DNA of 40,759 nucleotides from Fructilactobacillus florum DSM 22689 = JCM 16035 (GCF_001436645.1 NZ_AYZI01000002.1:141365-182123), one strand, 5' to 3'. Shown: positions 1-9,325, counted from the first letter of the stretch. The notes: a model not told the origin generated them from the letters alone. A program made the numbers and translations.

Positions 1-30
1 AAACATCAAAAGAACTGATCATCTTTACGT

Positions 31-67
31 TTTAGAAGTACGTCATTCTAATGAGATTAAGAACTCT
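31..67 (+). repeat. upstream direct repeat, copy 1
   Basis: The 36-nt element beginning TTTAGAAGTACGTCATTC at 31 recurs at 618-653 with only two mismatches (34 of 36 identical). Each copy lies upstream of one member of a small paralogous gene pair, 148 and 58 bases before the start codon. It may be a regulatory element or a leftover of the tandem duplication. The sequence does not show which. Confidence 0.75.
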
Positions 68-214
68 AGTCAATTCTTTAATTGCTAAAAAGCACGAAAA
101 TACTGAATTCCAAGCGAACGAACGGGTTGCCGCGGTACGCCGTTAGAACTTAATCAAATTAGTTATGCGGAAATACGCCTCACAATATAATTTTAATTAA
201 GGAAGGATATTAGT

Positions 215-586
215 ATGTTTAAAAAAATTATCAAGTGGTCTTTGGTTGGCTTGGTTTTAATTGGGAGTAATTGGGCAACTTATAATTATACTAAAAAAAC
301 AATTCCGCCAGTTTATAAAACTAAGATTATTAAAGTAAAGACTACGCCAAAAACTGAAGTAGAAAAAGCACAACCAGTTTCACAACCAAAACCGCAACAA
401 CCGCAACAACCACAACAACCACAACAACAATCAGATGAGAATGATTATAATAAATATGATACTCCGGAGGAAGCAAAACGGGCAGAAGAAACGCAGAACA
501 TTACCAGTTCGGCGGCGTCAACCCCGGACGGAGTTGGGATTTCGATTGATGGTCTAACTGGTAAACAAATAAAACCGGATAATTAA
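215..586 (+). CDS. small Gln/Pro-rich secreted or membrane-anchored protein, unknown function
   Basis: This is a 123-residue protein of no family I recognise. Residues 1-25 form a basic N-terminus and one hydrophobic segment, either an uncleaved anchor or a signal peptide. There is no lipobox. A Lys/Thr-rich stretch follows, then a run of Gln-Gln-Pro repeats at about residues 57-72 and an acidic tail ending in a TSSAASTPDG-type motif. The start ATG follows a good AAGGAAGGA ribosome site. A second, broken copy lies directly downstream at 712-975 and shares the hydrophobic start, the VYK.K core, the PQPQQP stretch and the TSSAA.TPD motif. The protein probably faces the outside of the cell. No function can be assigned. 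Confidence 0.7.
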   Translation: MFKKIIKWSLVGLVLIGSNWATYNYTKKTIPPVYKTKIIKVKTTPKTEVEKAQPVSQPKPQQPQQPQQPQQQSDENDYNKYDTPEEAKRAEETQNITSSAASTPDGVGISIDGLTGKQIKPDN

Positions 587-617
587 AATAAACTGTTGAC
601 GGATTTAATAATGTGGT

Positions 618-653
618 TTTAGAAGTACGTCATTCTAATTAGACTAAGAACTC
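618..653 (+). repeat. upstream direct repeat, copy 2
   Basis: This is the second copy of the 36-nt element also found at 31-67, differing at two positions. It precedes the decayed paralogue at 712-975. Its conservation contrasts with the frameshifted gene behind it. Confidence 0.75.
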
Positions 654-711
654 ATAAACTTCAACAGCAGTACGTACAGCCATATAATTTTTAATAAATA
701 AAGTAATTTTT

Positions 712-975
712 ATGTTAAAAAATAATGAAGTGGTTAATAGTGTTTGTTTGCTTTGTAGGCAGTAGCTGTTTTTTTACCAATATGGAAAATCTCAAACTAG
801 GGTTGTTTATAAATTTAAAACTGAAAAAATAAAATCTAACCCACAACCACAACAACCATCTAATAATAATGAACCAAGCCAATTAACTAGCTCCGCGGCG
901 CTTACGCCTGACAGTGAGGTCACAACGATTGACGCTAGAAATGACCCCAATTTTTCAGAAGAGGAAGAAAATTAA
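712..975 (+). pseudogene. frameshifted paralogue of the gene at 215-586
   Basis: Read in one frame this stretch stops after 17 codons, but switching frame twice restores a protein parallel to the 215-586 product. The pieces are MLK, then (other frame) MKWLIVFVCFVGSS at 725, then (first frame) TRVVYKFKTEKIKSNPQPQQ and LTSSAALTPDSEV, ending at a TAA at 973. Both frame changes fall at homopolymers: the A6 run at 717-722 and the T7 run at 769-775. The ribosome site is also weaker (AAATAAAG instead of AAGGAAGGA). This is either a decayed tandem duplicate or, less likely, a phase-variable gene. Sequencing error at the two runs is a further possibility. Confidence 0.75.
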
Positions 976-988
976 AAAAAGTGTTTAC

Positions 989-1024
989 ACGTTTACGATT
1001 GTTTTAAACGTACATCATTTTTTT
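989..1024 (+). terminator. weak terminator-like hairpin
   Basis: A perfect 7-bp stem ACGTTTA/TAAACGT (989-995 with 1005-1011) is followed six bases later by a T7 run. It lies between the decayed gene and the convergent membrane-protein gene. The gap before the T-run makes it a poor intrinsic terminator. Confidence 0.3.
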
Positions 1025-1084
1025 ATATTAAATTTATATATGATCGGATTCAAACAACTACTTATGGTTGTTAAAATAAGCCTG

Positions 1085-2602
1085 CTAATGATCTTTTTGA
1101 AGGGTTAGTTTGATCGTACTAGCAATGTTTTTAATCATTATTTTCGCTGAATCAAATGAAAGCACCGCTAACGTTAAAAATATTGGCAAGAATTGAATTA
1201 AGTATCGGCTACGGCCTCCTTCAAATATCAATAAAAAGGTTAGTCCACCAAGAATACTTAGTCGTAACATTTGCGAAAATTCAGAAAGATAGCCAATACC
1301 AAAAATTATTAATGATATTAGTAATATCCAAAAAATTTGAGCAACAAAGCTGTAATCCTTATAGTATTTACCGTTTTGGTAATAGATATCTTGTATCAGA
1401 TTTTTAGTAGGTTTATTTACATCTGTATAAGGTCCATCTCCTCGATACCACCCAAAGGTTCCATCGCTCGTATTGCTATAATTTTTAGCAATGAAAAACT
1501 GAATCATACCGAAGATTCCCTGCTTTTTAAGCTGTTTTTTAATGATGTGGTTAGAGTAATCAGATCTTTCCTTAGTGGTTTTCATACGGTTAGTTGTATT
1601 TACTTGTTCAGGACTCCAAGCTCCATTTCCAGTGATCCCCATTGCGATAAAGTGGTTTGCCGGTTGCCCCTGATCATGTTTGATTTTCACAACATCATTA
1701 TGGTAGGTAAAGTTATTAAATGACTTTATCCCACAAACGAAAATCAAGAGAAATACCAGTAATGATAATCCATAGGCTAATACATTTTTCTTGGTAAATT
1801 TAACCTGCAAAAAATGTAAACTGATTCCAATTAAGATGGCAATTGTTAAAATGATCGCAGAGGGCTTCATTAAATAAGCTGCTAGGGAACTTAGCGAAAA
1901 TGTCAACAATCCAATTAATTTTGTAGGGTTAGTCTGAGCTTGTTTCATCATTGCAGTTCCCCAAATTATTAATGATACAAATGGCATTACCATAACATCA
2001 GAATAGGGGACAATGATTTGAATAAAGGAAAACATCAAGGTGGCCTGGATAATAATTAAAGGTTTAACTGCGTTTCTTTTTAACAACCACACTGAAAAAA
2101 CATTAATTATTAATGACAGATCTAAGCAAATCAGATTAATAAAATTAACATTGAGCCAAGTATGACTTAGGTTAAATGTCTTTAAGATCAAATATTGGAA
2201 AAAGAATAAAAACGTATTATTAGGGTTTTCAGATAGATAAAGTGTTGCTAATTTGCTATCTGATAGGGAGGTATGGACTGACCATACGTCCCAACCAATT
2301 GAGGTGGACGCATTCAGTACCACTATTAATTGCCAAGCGACCGCAGCGGTGACTAGGGCAATAATGAGGATCTTCTGCTTGGATTTAATTAATTCCCACA
2401 ACCTGGTTTTAAATACAATTAAGACTACAATTGCGAGCAGCAAACCTAGTTTTATTAGAGCTGCAGTTAATCCCCACGGATTAAGATTCTCGTCGTTTAA
2501 GGTTCCAAATAAAACAGCAATCATCCAAATTGAAAACACACTAACTAAAGCAGTTTTGATCCAGCCAGTTGTAAGTGAAGCCTTGTCCAAAAATTTATTC
2601 AT
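1085..2602 (-). CDS. polytopic membrane protein, GT-C type glycosyltransferase-like
   Basis: This 505-residue protein has about a dozen hydrophobic segments and a soluble loop near residues 300-410. Its early region, IGWDVWSVHTSLSD followed by LYLSENPNNTFLFF, matches the pattern seen in PMT/GT-39-like and TIGR03766-type membrane glycosyltransferases, where an Asp in the first outer loop is followed by a YxxxxPNN motif before a membrane helix. Such enzymes move sugars from polyprenyl-phosphate donors on the outer face of the membrane. The acceptor here is unknown. It is divergent from another large GT-C-like protein at 2999, which suggests a joint role in envelope glycan decoration. The family assignment comes from motif recall only. 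Confidence 0.65.
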   Translation of the reverse strand: MNKFLDKASLTTGWIKTALVSVFSIWMIAVLFGTLNDENLNPWGLTAALIKLGLLLAIVVLIVFKTRLWELIKSKQKILIIALVTAAVAWQLIVVLNASTSIGWDVWSVHTSLSDSKLATLYLSENPNNTFLFFFQYLILKTFNLSHTWLNVNFINLICLDLSLIINVFSVWLLKRNAVKPLIIIQATLMFSFIQIIVPYSDVMVMPFVSLIIWGTAMMKQAQTNPTKLIGLLTFSLSSLAAYLMKPSAIILTIAILIGISLHFLQVKFTKKNVLAYGLSLLVFLLIFVCGIKSFNNFTYHNDVVKIKHDQGQPANHFIAMGITGNGAWSPEQVNTTNRMKTTKERSDYSNHIIKKQLKKQGIFGMIQFFIAKNYSNTSDGTFGWYRGDGPYTDVNKPTKNLIQDIYYQNGKYYKDYSFVAQIFWILLISLIIFGIGYLSEFSQMLRLSILGGLTFLLIFEGGRSRYLIQFLPIFLTLAVLSFDSAKIMIKNIASTIKLTLQKDH

Positions 2603-2885
2603 TTTTCATCCTACATCTTGTTATTTAAATAGTGCACACAAGCAGCTATTTAATCTAGTTGTTGTCAAAGGTACTAGCGACTGTTCATCCAATTGTCGTA
2701 TTCCGGCAATGATCACAGCAAATCTCTGTAACGATCTAACGTTGAAGTTTGGCTCTATATCCAAGGATCTGCTAGATTACCAAGGTGTTGATCTGTCAGC
2801 AGTTGAAGCTAGCAATCGGTACTTTAGAGTTAAAATAGTGGTAAATGATTATGGTTTCCAAGGATTTATTAACCGAGCTAGCTAA
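2603..2885 (+). other. intergenic stretch with a protein-like open frame
   Basis: The 396-bp gap between the two divergent membrane-protein genes contains an 82-codon open run on the plus strand (2640-2885). Its composition is protein-like: the end reads KIVVNDYGFQGFINRAS before a TAA. It has no credible start codon or ribosome site of its own, and its frame simply continues out of the antisense of the minus-strand gene. It may be a gene remnant or chance. I recognise no family. Confidence 0.25.
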
Positions 2886-2902
2886 ATCTAAAGAAAATAT
2901 TA

Positions 2903-2911
2903 TGGTATACT
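2903..2911 (+). promoter_or_regulatory. extended -10 promoter of the 2999 gene
   Basis: The sequence TATGGTATACT contains TGG at 2903 followed by TATACT at 2906-2911, an extended -10 element about 88 bases before the start codon. No good -35 is visible. A TATAAT at 2931-2936 is a possible alternative. Confidence 0.4.
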
Positions 2912-2998
2912 TATTAACATTGTAGCAGAGATATAATTTTTATTACCATAATTTATTTTACTAAGCCATTATTAATCGTTAGGTGTTAGGGAGAATTC

Positions 2999-4681
2999 AT
3001 GCAGAAGTATAAATCATCGATTCTAATTGTTTCCATGTTTGTGTTTTTAAGCATCTTAGTTGTTGTTCCTTTTTACTCAAAGGGACAAGTAATTGCTCAG
3101 AACTGGGACTTTAGTTTTCACCTAACTCGAATTGAAGAAATTACCAGAAACTTAAAACAAGGGCATCTTGGAATACCAGAGATTGCCACCCATACTTTTG
3201 GATCATATGGATATCCAGTAAACTTATTCTATCCGGCCATTATGGTTTTCCCAATGGCAATTTTAGCAGCGCTTTTTTCTAAAATATACATAGCATATCT
3301 AGCGTTTATGTTTCTGGTGCAGTTTTTGATTTTTGCTTCGATGTACTATGTTTCGAACAAAATGCTAAAAAATCAAATTGCTGCGTTTATTGCCGCTGTA
3401 GTTTATGGTTTAAGCCAGTATAAATTTTATGACATGTTTTATAGACGTGATATTGGCGAAACGCTTTGTATGATATTTTTACCAATAGTTCTTTACGGTT
3501 TATATTTAATTTTTACAGATAACTACAAAAAATGGTATGTTCTATCTGTTGGGCTTGCTGGAATCTTGCTATCAAATATTCCAGGAATGTTAGTTACTTT
3601 ATTTTTTGTGATCAGTTTTCTGCCACTGTTATTGATTATTAGAAGTGATACTCGACAAAAGATCTGGCGATTTTTTTTAGCTGGAATGCTCACTTTGGGT
3701 TTGACTGCCTTTTTTATCATTCCATTTATAATTGCTAAATTAAATATTAAGGATATGGCAATCCAAACCTCACGATCTCTTTACCCATGGTCGGTTCCGC
3801 TAGATCGAATGTTTCTTAGTGTAACTCCAATAAAGGAGTTGCCGTATAGTGCAGCTGGTTTGGGAATAATCAGCCTGATAATCCTAATTACCTCGATTTG
3901 TTTTTGGAAAAAATTGAACAAATTTTGGAAATTTATTTTATTCGATACAATTATCTTTGTTTTTGTATCGTCTAATTTATTTGCTTGGCAACTTTTTGAA
4001 TATACCTCGTTTGCACAAATTTTCCAATTTCCCTTTAGACTATTATTAATTCCAACTTTACTAATCGCCCTTCTGGCCGGGAAGTGTTTTCTACTGGTGC
4101 GTTCTTCTGTCAATACGAAGCTTTTAGTTGCTACGACGATTGCTTTCTTATCAATTACGACTCTGGCGCAAAGTAATTTTATAGTTAACGATCCTGAACA
4201 AGCAGATGCACTAAAGGTCAGTCGCTCCGAATTTGATACCATTGAAACAGGTTCGATGTCAACAGACTATTTGCCCAAAGGATCCGTAAAAATTAGCAAT
4301 GAGCTATCAAGTCACTCCTTTAATAAGCTTAATCGGGATAAAAAATTAGAACTAAAGAAGACCTCCTATGATTATAATCGAATCGTGTATCACGTTGATT
4401 CAAAAGCTAACTACACAGATGTGAGCATACCAAATGTTTATTACACGGGGATTCATGTTTACGTAAATCAAAACCAGTCTGATTTTTCGATTGGTAAGGA
4501 CGGGGAACCAGTAGTTAACCTTAAAAAAGGAAATAATCAGATTGTATATGAATATCAAAAGACCTCCGCTCAAAAAATTTCGATCGGGATTAGCGTTGTA
4601 AGTTGGCTTACCCTGCTCTCATATTGTGGTTATAAAAAATGGTGGAAGAAAGATGCTCGTGAAGGTTCGCGTGGCAAATAA
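2999..4681 (+). CDS. large membrane protein, PTPS-related / YfhO-like GT-C fold
   Basis: This 560-residue protein has about eleven membrane helices in the first 390 residues and a soluble beta-rich C-terminal domain, then one last helix near residue 530. The first outer loop reads QNWDFSFHLTRIEEI, and a later loop has the YDMFYRRDIGETL motif. Both are characteristic of the membrane family called 6-pyruvoyl-tetrahydropterin-synthase-related, which resembles YfhO and other GT-C glycosyltransferases despite its name. The start ATG follows a GGGAG site. It is divergently transcribed from the GT-C-like gene at 1085-2602. It is probably involved in exporting or modifying surface glycans. The substrate is unknown. 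Confidence 0.6.
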   Translation: MQKYKSSILIVSMFVFLSILVVVPFYSKGQVIAQNWDFSFHLTRIEEITRNLKQGHLGIPEIATHTFGSYGYPVNLFYPAIMVFPMAILAALFSKIYIAYLAFMFLVQFLIFASMYYVSNKMLKNQIAAFIAAVVYGLSQYKFYDMFYRRDIGETLCMIFLPIVLYGLYLIFTDNYKKWYVLSVGLAGILLSNIPGMLVTLFFVISFLPLLLIIRSDTRQKIWRFFLAGMLTLGLTAFFIIPFIIAKLNIKDMAIQTSRSLYPWSVPLDRMFLSVTPIKELPYSAAGLGIISLIILITSICFWKKLNKFWKFILFDTIIFVFVSSNLFAWQLFEYTSFAQIFQFPFRLLLIPTLLIALLAGKCFLLVRSSVNTKLLVATTIAFLSITTLAQSNFIVNDPEQADALKVSRSEFDTIETGSMSTDYLPKGSVKISNELSSHSFNKLNRDKKLELKKTSYDYNRIVYHVDSKANYTDVSIPNVYYTGIHVYVNQNQSDFSIGKDGEPVVNLKKGNNQIVYEYQKTSAQKISIGISVVSWLTLLSYCGYKKWWKKDAREGSRGK

Positions 4682-4739
4682 ACTTTTTTTACAAGCTACC
4701 CTGATTTGCTAGCTACTAGTAGCAATCCGCTAAAAGTTA

Positions 4740-4767
4740 TTGACATTTTTTCTCGTGATGGTATGCT
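4740..4767 (+). promoter_or_regulatory. carAB promoter
   Basis: A consensus -35 TTGACA (4740-4745) is separated by 16 bases from TATGCT (4762-4767), which carries the extended -10 TGG. Transcription would begin near 4774 and include a leader of about 215 nt before carA. Confidence 0.65.
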
Positions 4768-4773
4768 AAACAA

Positions 4774-4955
4774 AATCAATGTCGGGGAACCGACAGGCTG
4801 TACTCCTGCAAGTTAGTTCTGTGAAACTAATCAGGAGCTGGCTACTAACTTAATTTATTGCAAGTCAATTAACAATTTCCGGTGAGAGATTGATTGATGT
4901 TCATTTTAACCTGAATTCAATTGAACTACTCCCGAAAAACGGGGGTAGTTTTTTT
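4774..4955 (+). promoter_or_regulatory. pyrimidine attenuator leader, probable PyrR binding loop
   Basis: The carA leader contains a GTCGG/CCGAC hairpin (4781-4794) and a longer hairpin with arms CTCCTG/CAGGAG and TTAGTT/AACTAA (4803-4837). It then has CAAT-TTCCGGTGAGAGA-TTG at 4873-4892, which fits the PyrR binding-loop core UCCnGnGAGgY inside a short stem. It ends in the intrinsic terminator at 4925-4955. This arrangement is expected for PyrR control, where UMP-bound PyrR favours termination. PyrR itself is not in the window. Confidence 0.6.
4925..4955 (+). terminator. attenuator terminator before carA
   Basis: A 10-bp stem ACTACTCCCG/CGGGGGTAGT with one wobble pair surrounds an AAAAA loop and is followed by a T-run. 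It lies between the promoter and carA, so it acts within the leader rather than at an operon end. Confidence 0.85.
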
Positions 4956-4988
4956 ATACGGTTTTTGAGCACCTGAGGAGGGATTTCT

Positions 4989-6068
4989 GTGACGGAGCGT
5001 TACTTAGTATTAGCAGATGGGACTAGTTATGCCGGGCAGGCTTTTGGTAGTAGCCGCGAAACTATTGGTGAACTGGTCTTTAGCACGGGGATGTCTGGCT
5101 ATCAGCAATCCATTACGGATCAATCGTATAATAATGAAATTTTGATGTTTACGAATCCATTGATTGGGAATTACGGGGTTAATCGAGATAATTTAGAGTC
5201 GCAACATGCAACTTGTAAGGGCGTTGTGGTTCGTGAGCTGGCCCGACGAACCACTAACTGGCGCATGCTTACTTCGTTGGATGATTTTTTGCAACAACAG
5301 GATGTTCCTGGGATTAGTGAGATTGATACCCGCGCAGTTACCCGCCACATCCGACAGGCTGGGACGATGCGGGCTGCCCTTGTAAATAAGATTACCGAGA
5401 AAACGGTAGCGGAGTTACAACAACCATTGGACGGGTCATCCTTGATTGCCACAAGTGCAACTCACAATGCTTATCCAGTTCCTGCCACTGGGCGTCGCAT
5501 TGCTGTTCTTGATTTTGGTTTAAAGTATTCAATTCTGCGGGAACTCACGAAACGGAATTGTGATGTGATGGTTTTACCACCAACGGCTTCGCTGGAAGAG
5601 ATTCACGCAGTTCACCCAGATGGGATTTTGCTTACCAATGGACCTGGTGATCCGCAGGACATTCCTCACCAGACGCTTGCGTTGATTCGGCAACTAGAAG
5701 AACAGTATCCATTATTTGGAATTTGCATGGGTCACCAACTATTTGCGTTAGCAAACGGGGCTACAATCGTTAAGATGAAGTTCGGGCATCGAGGTTTTAA
5801 TCACCCCGTTCGTAATTTAGAGACCGGGAGGATTGATTTTACTTCCCAAAACCATGGCTATATGGTTGATCGTGCTTCGGTAGCAGCAACTAAGCTGACG
5901 ATTCTATTAGAAGAAATTAATGATCATTGTGTGGAAGGGCTACGTCACCAGACGCTCCCGGCTTTTTCTGCCCAGTTTCATCCGGATGCTGCGCCAGGTC
6001 CACATGATACCGACTATCTTTTTGATAAATTTATGGATCTCATTGATCGCCATCCAGTGCATAACTAA
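4989..6068 (+). CDS. carA: carbamoyl-phosphate synthase small (glutaminase) subunit
   Basis: CarA hydrolyses glutamine and passes ammonia to CarB for carbamoyl phosphate synthesis, feeding pyrimidine and arginine pathways in the cytoplasm. The N-terminal CPSase small-chain domain covers about residues 1-145 and the class I glutamine amidotransferase domain the rest. The nucleophile elbow is PLFGICMGHQL, with Cys246, and the catalytic His is His331 in FHPDAAPG. The residue two after this His is Asp333, where most family members have Glu. The start is GTG at 4989, seven bases behind a GAGGAGGGA ribosome site. The length of 359 is normal. carB follows after 15 bases, so the two form an operon under the leader attenuator. 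Confidence 0.95.
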   Translation: MTERYLVLADGTSYAGQAFGSSRETIGELVFSTGMSGYQQSITDQSYNNEILMFTNPLIGNYGVNRDNLESQHATCKGVVVRELARRTTNWRMLTSLDDFLQQQDVPGISEIDTRAVTRHIRQAGTMRAALVNKITEKTVAELQQPLDGSSLIATSATHNAYPVPATGRRIAVLDFGLKYSILRELTKRNCDVMVLPPTASLEEIHAVHPDGILLTNGPGDPQDIPHQTLALIRQLEEQYPLFGICMGHQLFALANGATIVKMKFGHRGFNHPVRNLETGRIDFTSQNHGYMVDRASVAATKLTILLEEINDHCVEGLRHQTLPAFSAQFHPDAAPGPHDTDYLFDKFMDLIDRHPVHN

Positions 6069-6083
6069 GAAAGGTGAATGGTA

Positions 6084-9000
6084 ATGCCTAAAAGAACAGA
6101 TATTAACAAAATCATGGTGATTGGTTCGGGACCAATTATCATCGGGCAGGCTGCTGAATTTGATTATTCTGGCACCCAAGCCTGCCTAGCACTGAAAGAA
6201 CTTGGTTATCAGGTTGTTTTGATTAACTCGAATCCAGCTACAATTATGACTGATCGAGAAGTTGCCGACCGGGTCTATCTGGAACCGCTAACGCGTAAAT
6301 TCGTGGAAAAAGTGCTTCGTAAGGAGCACCCTGATGCCATTCTGCCAACGTTAGGCGGGCAACAGGGGCTTAACTTAGCCAAAGAGTTAGCAGATGCTGG
6401 CACATTGACAGAATTAGGCATTGAGTTGTTAGGAACCAAGTTAGCTGCGATTAATCAGGCCGAGGATCGAGAAGCATTTCGGACATTGATGCAGCAACTT
6501 GATCAGCCAGTTCCCCAATCACAGATTGCGACGAATATTGACCAGGCTGTGACGTTTGCCAAAGCACAAGGTTATCCAGTGATTGTTCGACCAGCCTTTA
6601 CGATGGGAGGGAGTGGTGGAGGCATCGCCCATAACCAAGCAGAGCTGGTAGCGATTGCAGAGTCCGGGTTAGATCAGTCGCCAGTGACACAGGTGTTGGT
6701 GGAGCAAAGTATCGCTGGCTATAAGGAAATTGAATTTGAGGTCATGCGGGACCATGCTGACAATGCGATGGTCGTTTGTAATATGGAAAACTTTGATCCA
6801 GTAGGAATTCATACGGGCGATTCGATTGTCTTTGCTCCGATCCAGACCCTGTCTGATGACGAAGTACAAATGTTGCGAGACGCAGCGCTTGATATTATTC
6901 GTGCCTTAAAAATCGAAGGGGGCTGTAATGTGCAACTGGCGCTTGACCCAGATAGCATGCAGTATTATGTGATTGAAGTTAATCCTAGGGTTAGCCGCTC
7001 GAGTGCGCTTGCTTCCAAAGCGACGGGGTACCCGATTGCGCGAATTGCGGCTAAGATTTCCGTCGGACTCCATCTCGATGAAATTATGAATCCAGTTACA
7101 GGAACCACGTATGCAGAATTTGAACCAGCGCTTGATTATGTGGTCTGCAAAATTCCGCGGTGGCCGTTTGATAAGTTTAGCCAGGCTGATCGGCAATTGG
7201 GAACCCAGATGAAGTCCACGGGCGAAGTCATGGCCATTGATCGAACCGTTGAGGGGGCACTCTTAAAGGCAATTCGTTCACTTGATATTGATTTGATTGA
7301 CTTAGCTGATCCACAACTTGCGAACTATTCAACAGCAGCCATCATCACCGGGGTCAAGACGGCAAAAGATGATCGATTGTTCTATTTGTATGAAGCCTTT
7401 CGTCGGGGCTTTTCGTTAGAAAGACTAGCCGCGCTAACCAAGATTCATAGCTTCTTTTTGGATAAAATCTTGCATATTTTAGAAATTACTAGGGACTTGA
7501 TAGCCAACCGAGCTGACCCAGCCTGGCTACGGACGGCTAAGCGAGCAGGTTTTGCCGATGCGACCATCGCAAAGCTTTGGAAAACGACCCCGCAGGCGAT
7601 TCGAACTCTGCGAAAACAAGTGGGAGTGATGCCGGTTTATAAAATGGTTGACACCTGTGCTGGTGAATTTGTTTCAAATACACCGTATTTTTATAGTACG
7701 TACGAGCAGGAAAATGAAAGTCAAGCATTTACACATCCAGCAGTTGTCGTCCTTGGCTCTGGTCCCATTCGCATCGGGCAGGGAGTTGAATTTGATTACG
7801 CCACAGTTCACGCTATTCAAGCGATCCAGCAAGCGGGCTATCGGGCAATCGTGATTAATAATAATCCGGAAACGGTTTCTACAGATGCAGCAATCTCGGA
7901 TAAATTGTATTTTGAACCGCTAACGGTTGAAGAAGTTTTAAATGTGATTGACTTAGAGCAGCCACAAGGGGTGGTGGTACAATTCGGGGGGCAAACTGCC
8001 ATTAATCTTGCCGCTCCCTTAGCCGCTCAGGGGATTAAAATTTTAGGAACGACGGTAGCAGATATTAATCGTGCAGAAGATCGTGACGAATTTGATCAAA
8101 TTATTAACCAGCTACAGATTCGACAACCGGTTGGTGGCACGGCGACAGCTCCCACGGCGGCGTTACAAATTGCCGAACAGATCGGCTATCCTGTCTTGGT
8201 TCGTCCAAGTTATGTCCTAGGTGGGCGAGCAATGGAAATCGTCCACAAGCCAGCTGCTTTAAAAGACTATATGCAACAAGCTGTCCGAGTTTCTCATGAC
8301 CATCCGGTTCTGATTGATCAATATTTAACTGGCAAAGAGTGTGAGGTTGACGCTATTTGTGATGGTAAGACGGTGGTAATTCCTGGGATTATGGAGCACA
8401 TCGAACGATCCGGGGTACATTCGGGTGATTCGATGGCAGTATATCCAGCGCAGACATTATCAACGGCAGTTAAAGCGCAAATCATCACTATGACAAAAAA
8501 ATTAGCCCAAGCATTACATTGTGTCGGTCTAATGAATCTGCAATTCGTCGTGCATGATGAGCAGGCCTACGTAATTGAGGTTAATCCACGGGCAAGTCGG
8601 ACGGTGCCATTTTTAAGCAAGGTAACCGGGGTTCCAATGGCACAATTGGCGACAAAAGCTCTGCTCGGGGAGAGCTTAGTCTCACAAGGTTATCAAACTG
8701 GGGTAGTTGCTGAGAGTAAATTGATTCATGTTAAAGCGCCCGTGTTCTCATTCTCTAAGTTGAACCAAGTCGATAGTCGGTTAGGACCGGAGATGAAATC
8801 AACTGGGGAAGTAATGGGTAGTGATCAGACTTTTGCTAAGGCACTGTATAAGGCTTTTGCAGCTGCAAAAATCCACGTAGCAGACCATGGAAAGGTTTTG
8901 ATTACGGTTCAAGATGATGATAAAGCAGAAATGGTCTCACTGGCGCAACGCTTGTCAAATCTAGGTTATGAACTGTTAGCAACTCCAGCAACGGCACATT

Positions 9001-9257
9001 TTCTCACTAAACGAGGAATTGTGGTTCAGTCAGTTGAAAAAGTTAGAGAAAATCAAGCGCTACTAGCAATGATGTTACGTAAACAAATCCAGTTAGTGGT
9101 TAATACTGTGTCACAGGATTGCAAGAGTGAACATGATGCAGCTCAAATTAGGAATGTAGCCATTGCTCACGGAATTCCGGTTTTTAGCTCGTTAGATACA
9201 CTTACGGCGATGATTCAGATGCTAGAAGATCGGGCGTTTACCGTTAATAGTCTATGA
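6084..9257 (+). CDS. carB: carbamoyl-phosphate synthase large subunit
   Basis: CarB makes carbamoyl phosphate from bicarbonate, ammonia delivered by CarA and two ATP. The 1057-residue protein shows the usual internal duplication. The first half begins with [20 protein letters not shown] and the second, near residue 555, with [19 protein letters not shown]; each carries an ATP-grasp domain (GGSGGGIA and GGRAMEIV glycine-rich loops). The last 120 or so residues form the MGS-like allosteric domain that binds UMP or ornithine in relatives. An ATG at 6078 in the same frame sits almost on the AAAGGTG ribosome site, so the ATG at 6084 is preferred. A terminator at 9290 ends the operon. Confidence 0.95.
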   Translation: MPKRTDINKIMVIGSGPIIIGQAAEFDYSGTQACLALKELGYQVVLINSNPATIMTDREVADRVYLEPLTRKFVEKVLRKEHPDAILPTLGGQQGLNLAKELADAGTLTELGIELLGTKLAAINQAEDREAFRTLMQQLDQPVPQSQIATNIDQAVTFAKAQGYPVIVRPAFTMGGSGGGIAHNQAELVAIAESGLDQSPVTQVLVEQSIAGYKEIEFEVMRDHADNAMVVCNMENFDPVGIHTGDSIVFAPIQTLSDDEVQMLRDAALDIIRALKIEGGCNVQLALDPDSMQYYVIEVNPRVSRSSALASKATGYPIARIAAKISVGLHLDEIMNPVTGTTYAEFEPALDYVVCKIPRWPFDKFSQADRQLGTQMKSTGEVMAIDRTVEGALLKAIRSLDIDLIDLADPQLANYSTAAIITGVKTAKDDRLFYLYEAFRRGFSLERLAALTKIHSFFLDKILHILEITRDLIANRADPAWLRTAKRAGFADATIAKLWKTTPQAIRTLRKQVGVMPVYKMVDTCAGEFVSNTPYFYSTYEQENESQAFTHPAVVVLGSGPIRIGQGVEFDYATVHAIQAIQQAGYRAIVINNNPETVSTDAAISDKLYFEPLTVEEVLNVIDLEQPQGVVVQFGGQTAINLAAPLAAQGIKILGTTVADINRAEDRDEFDQIINQLQIRQPVGGTATAPTAALQIAEQIGYPVLVRPSYVLGGRAMEIVHKPAALKDYMQQAVRVSHDHPVLIDQYLTGKECEVDAICDGKTVVIPGIMEHIERSGVHSGDSMAVYPAQTLSTAVKAQIITMTKKLAQALHCVGLMNLQFVVHDEQAYVIEVNPRASRTVPFLSKVTGVPMAQLATKALLGESLVSQGYQTGVVAESKLIHVKAPVFSFSKLNQVDSRLGPEMKSTGEVMGSDQTFAKALYKAFAAAKIHVADHGKVLITVQDDDKAEMVSLAQRLSNLGYELLATPATAHFLTKRGIVVQSVEKVRENQALLAMMLRKQIQLVVNTVSQDCKSEHDAAQIRNVAIAHGIPVFSSLDTLTAMIQMLEDRAFTVNSL

Positions 9258-9289
9258 TCAAGCAGTAAAAATTCTAGTAATAAATAAAG

Positions 9290-9325
9290 GAGTCTTCATC
9301 AATTTTGATGGAGACTCTTTTATTT
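9290..9325 (+). terminator. terminator of carAB
   Basis: An 11-bp stem GAGTCTTCATC/GATGGAGACTC with one T-G wobble is followed by TTTTATTTT. Confidence 0.85.

Noticed and set aside
31-653. CRISPR array
   Set aside because: There are only two repeat copies, spaced by almost 600 bp with a gene between them.
914-1108. Open frame of 64 codons on the plus strand
   Set aside because: It overlaps the end of the decayed paralogue in another frame, has no ribosome site and its content reads as shadow sequence.
1337-1723. Open frame of 128 codons on the plus strand inside the membrane-protein gene
   Set aside because: It lies antisense to a well-supported minus-strand gene and has no ribosome site or family motif.
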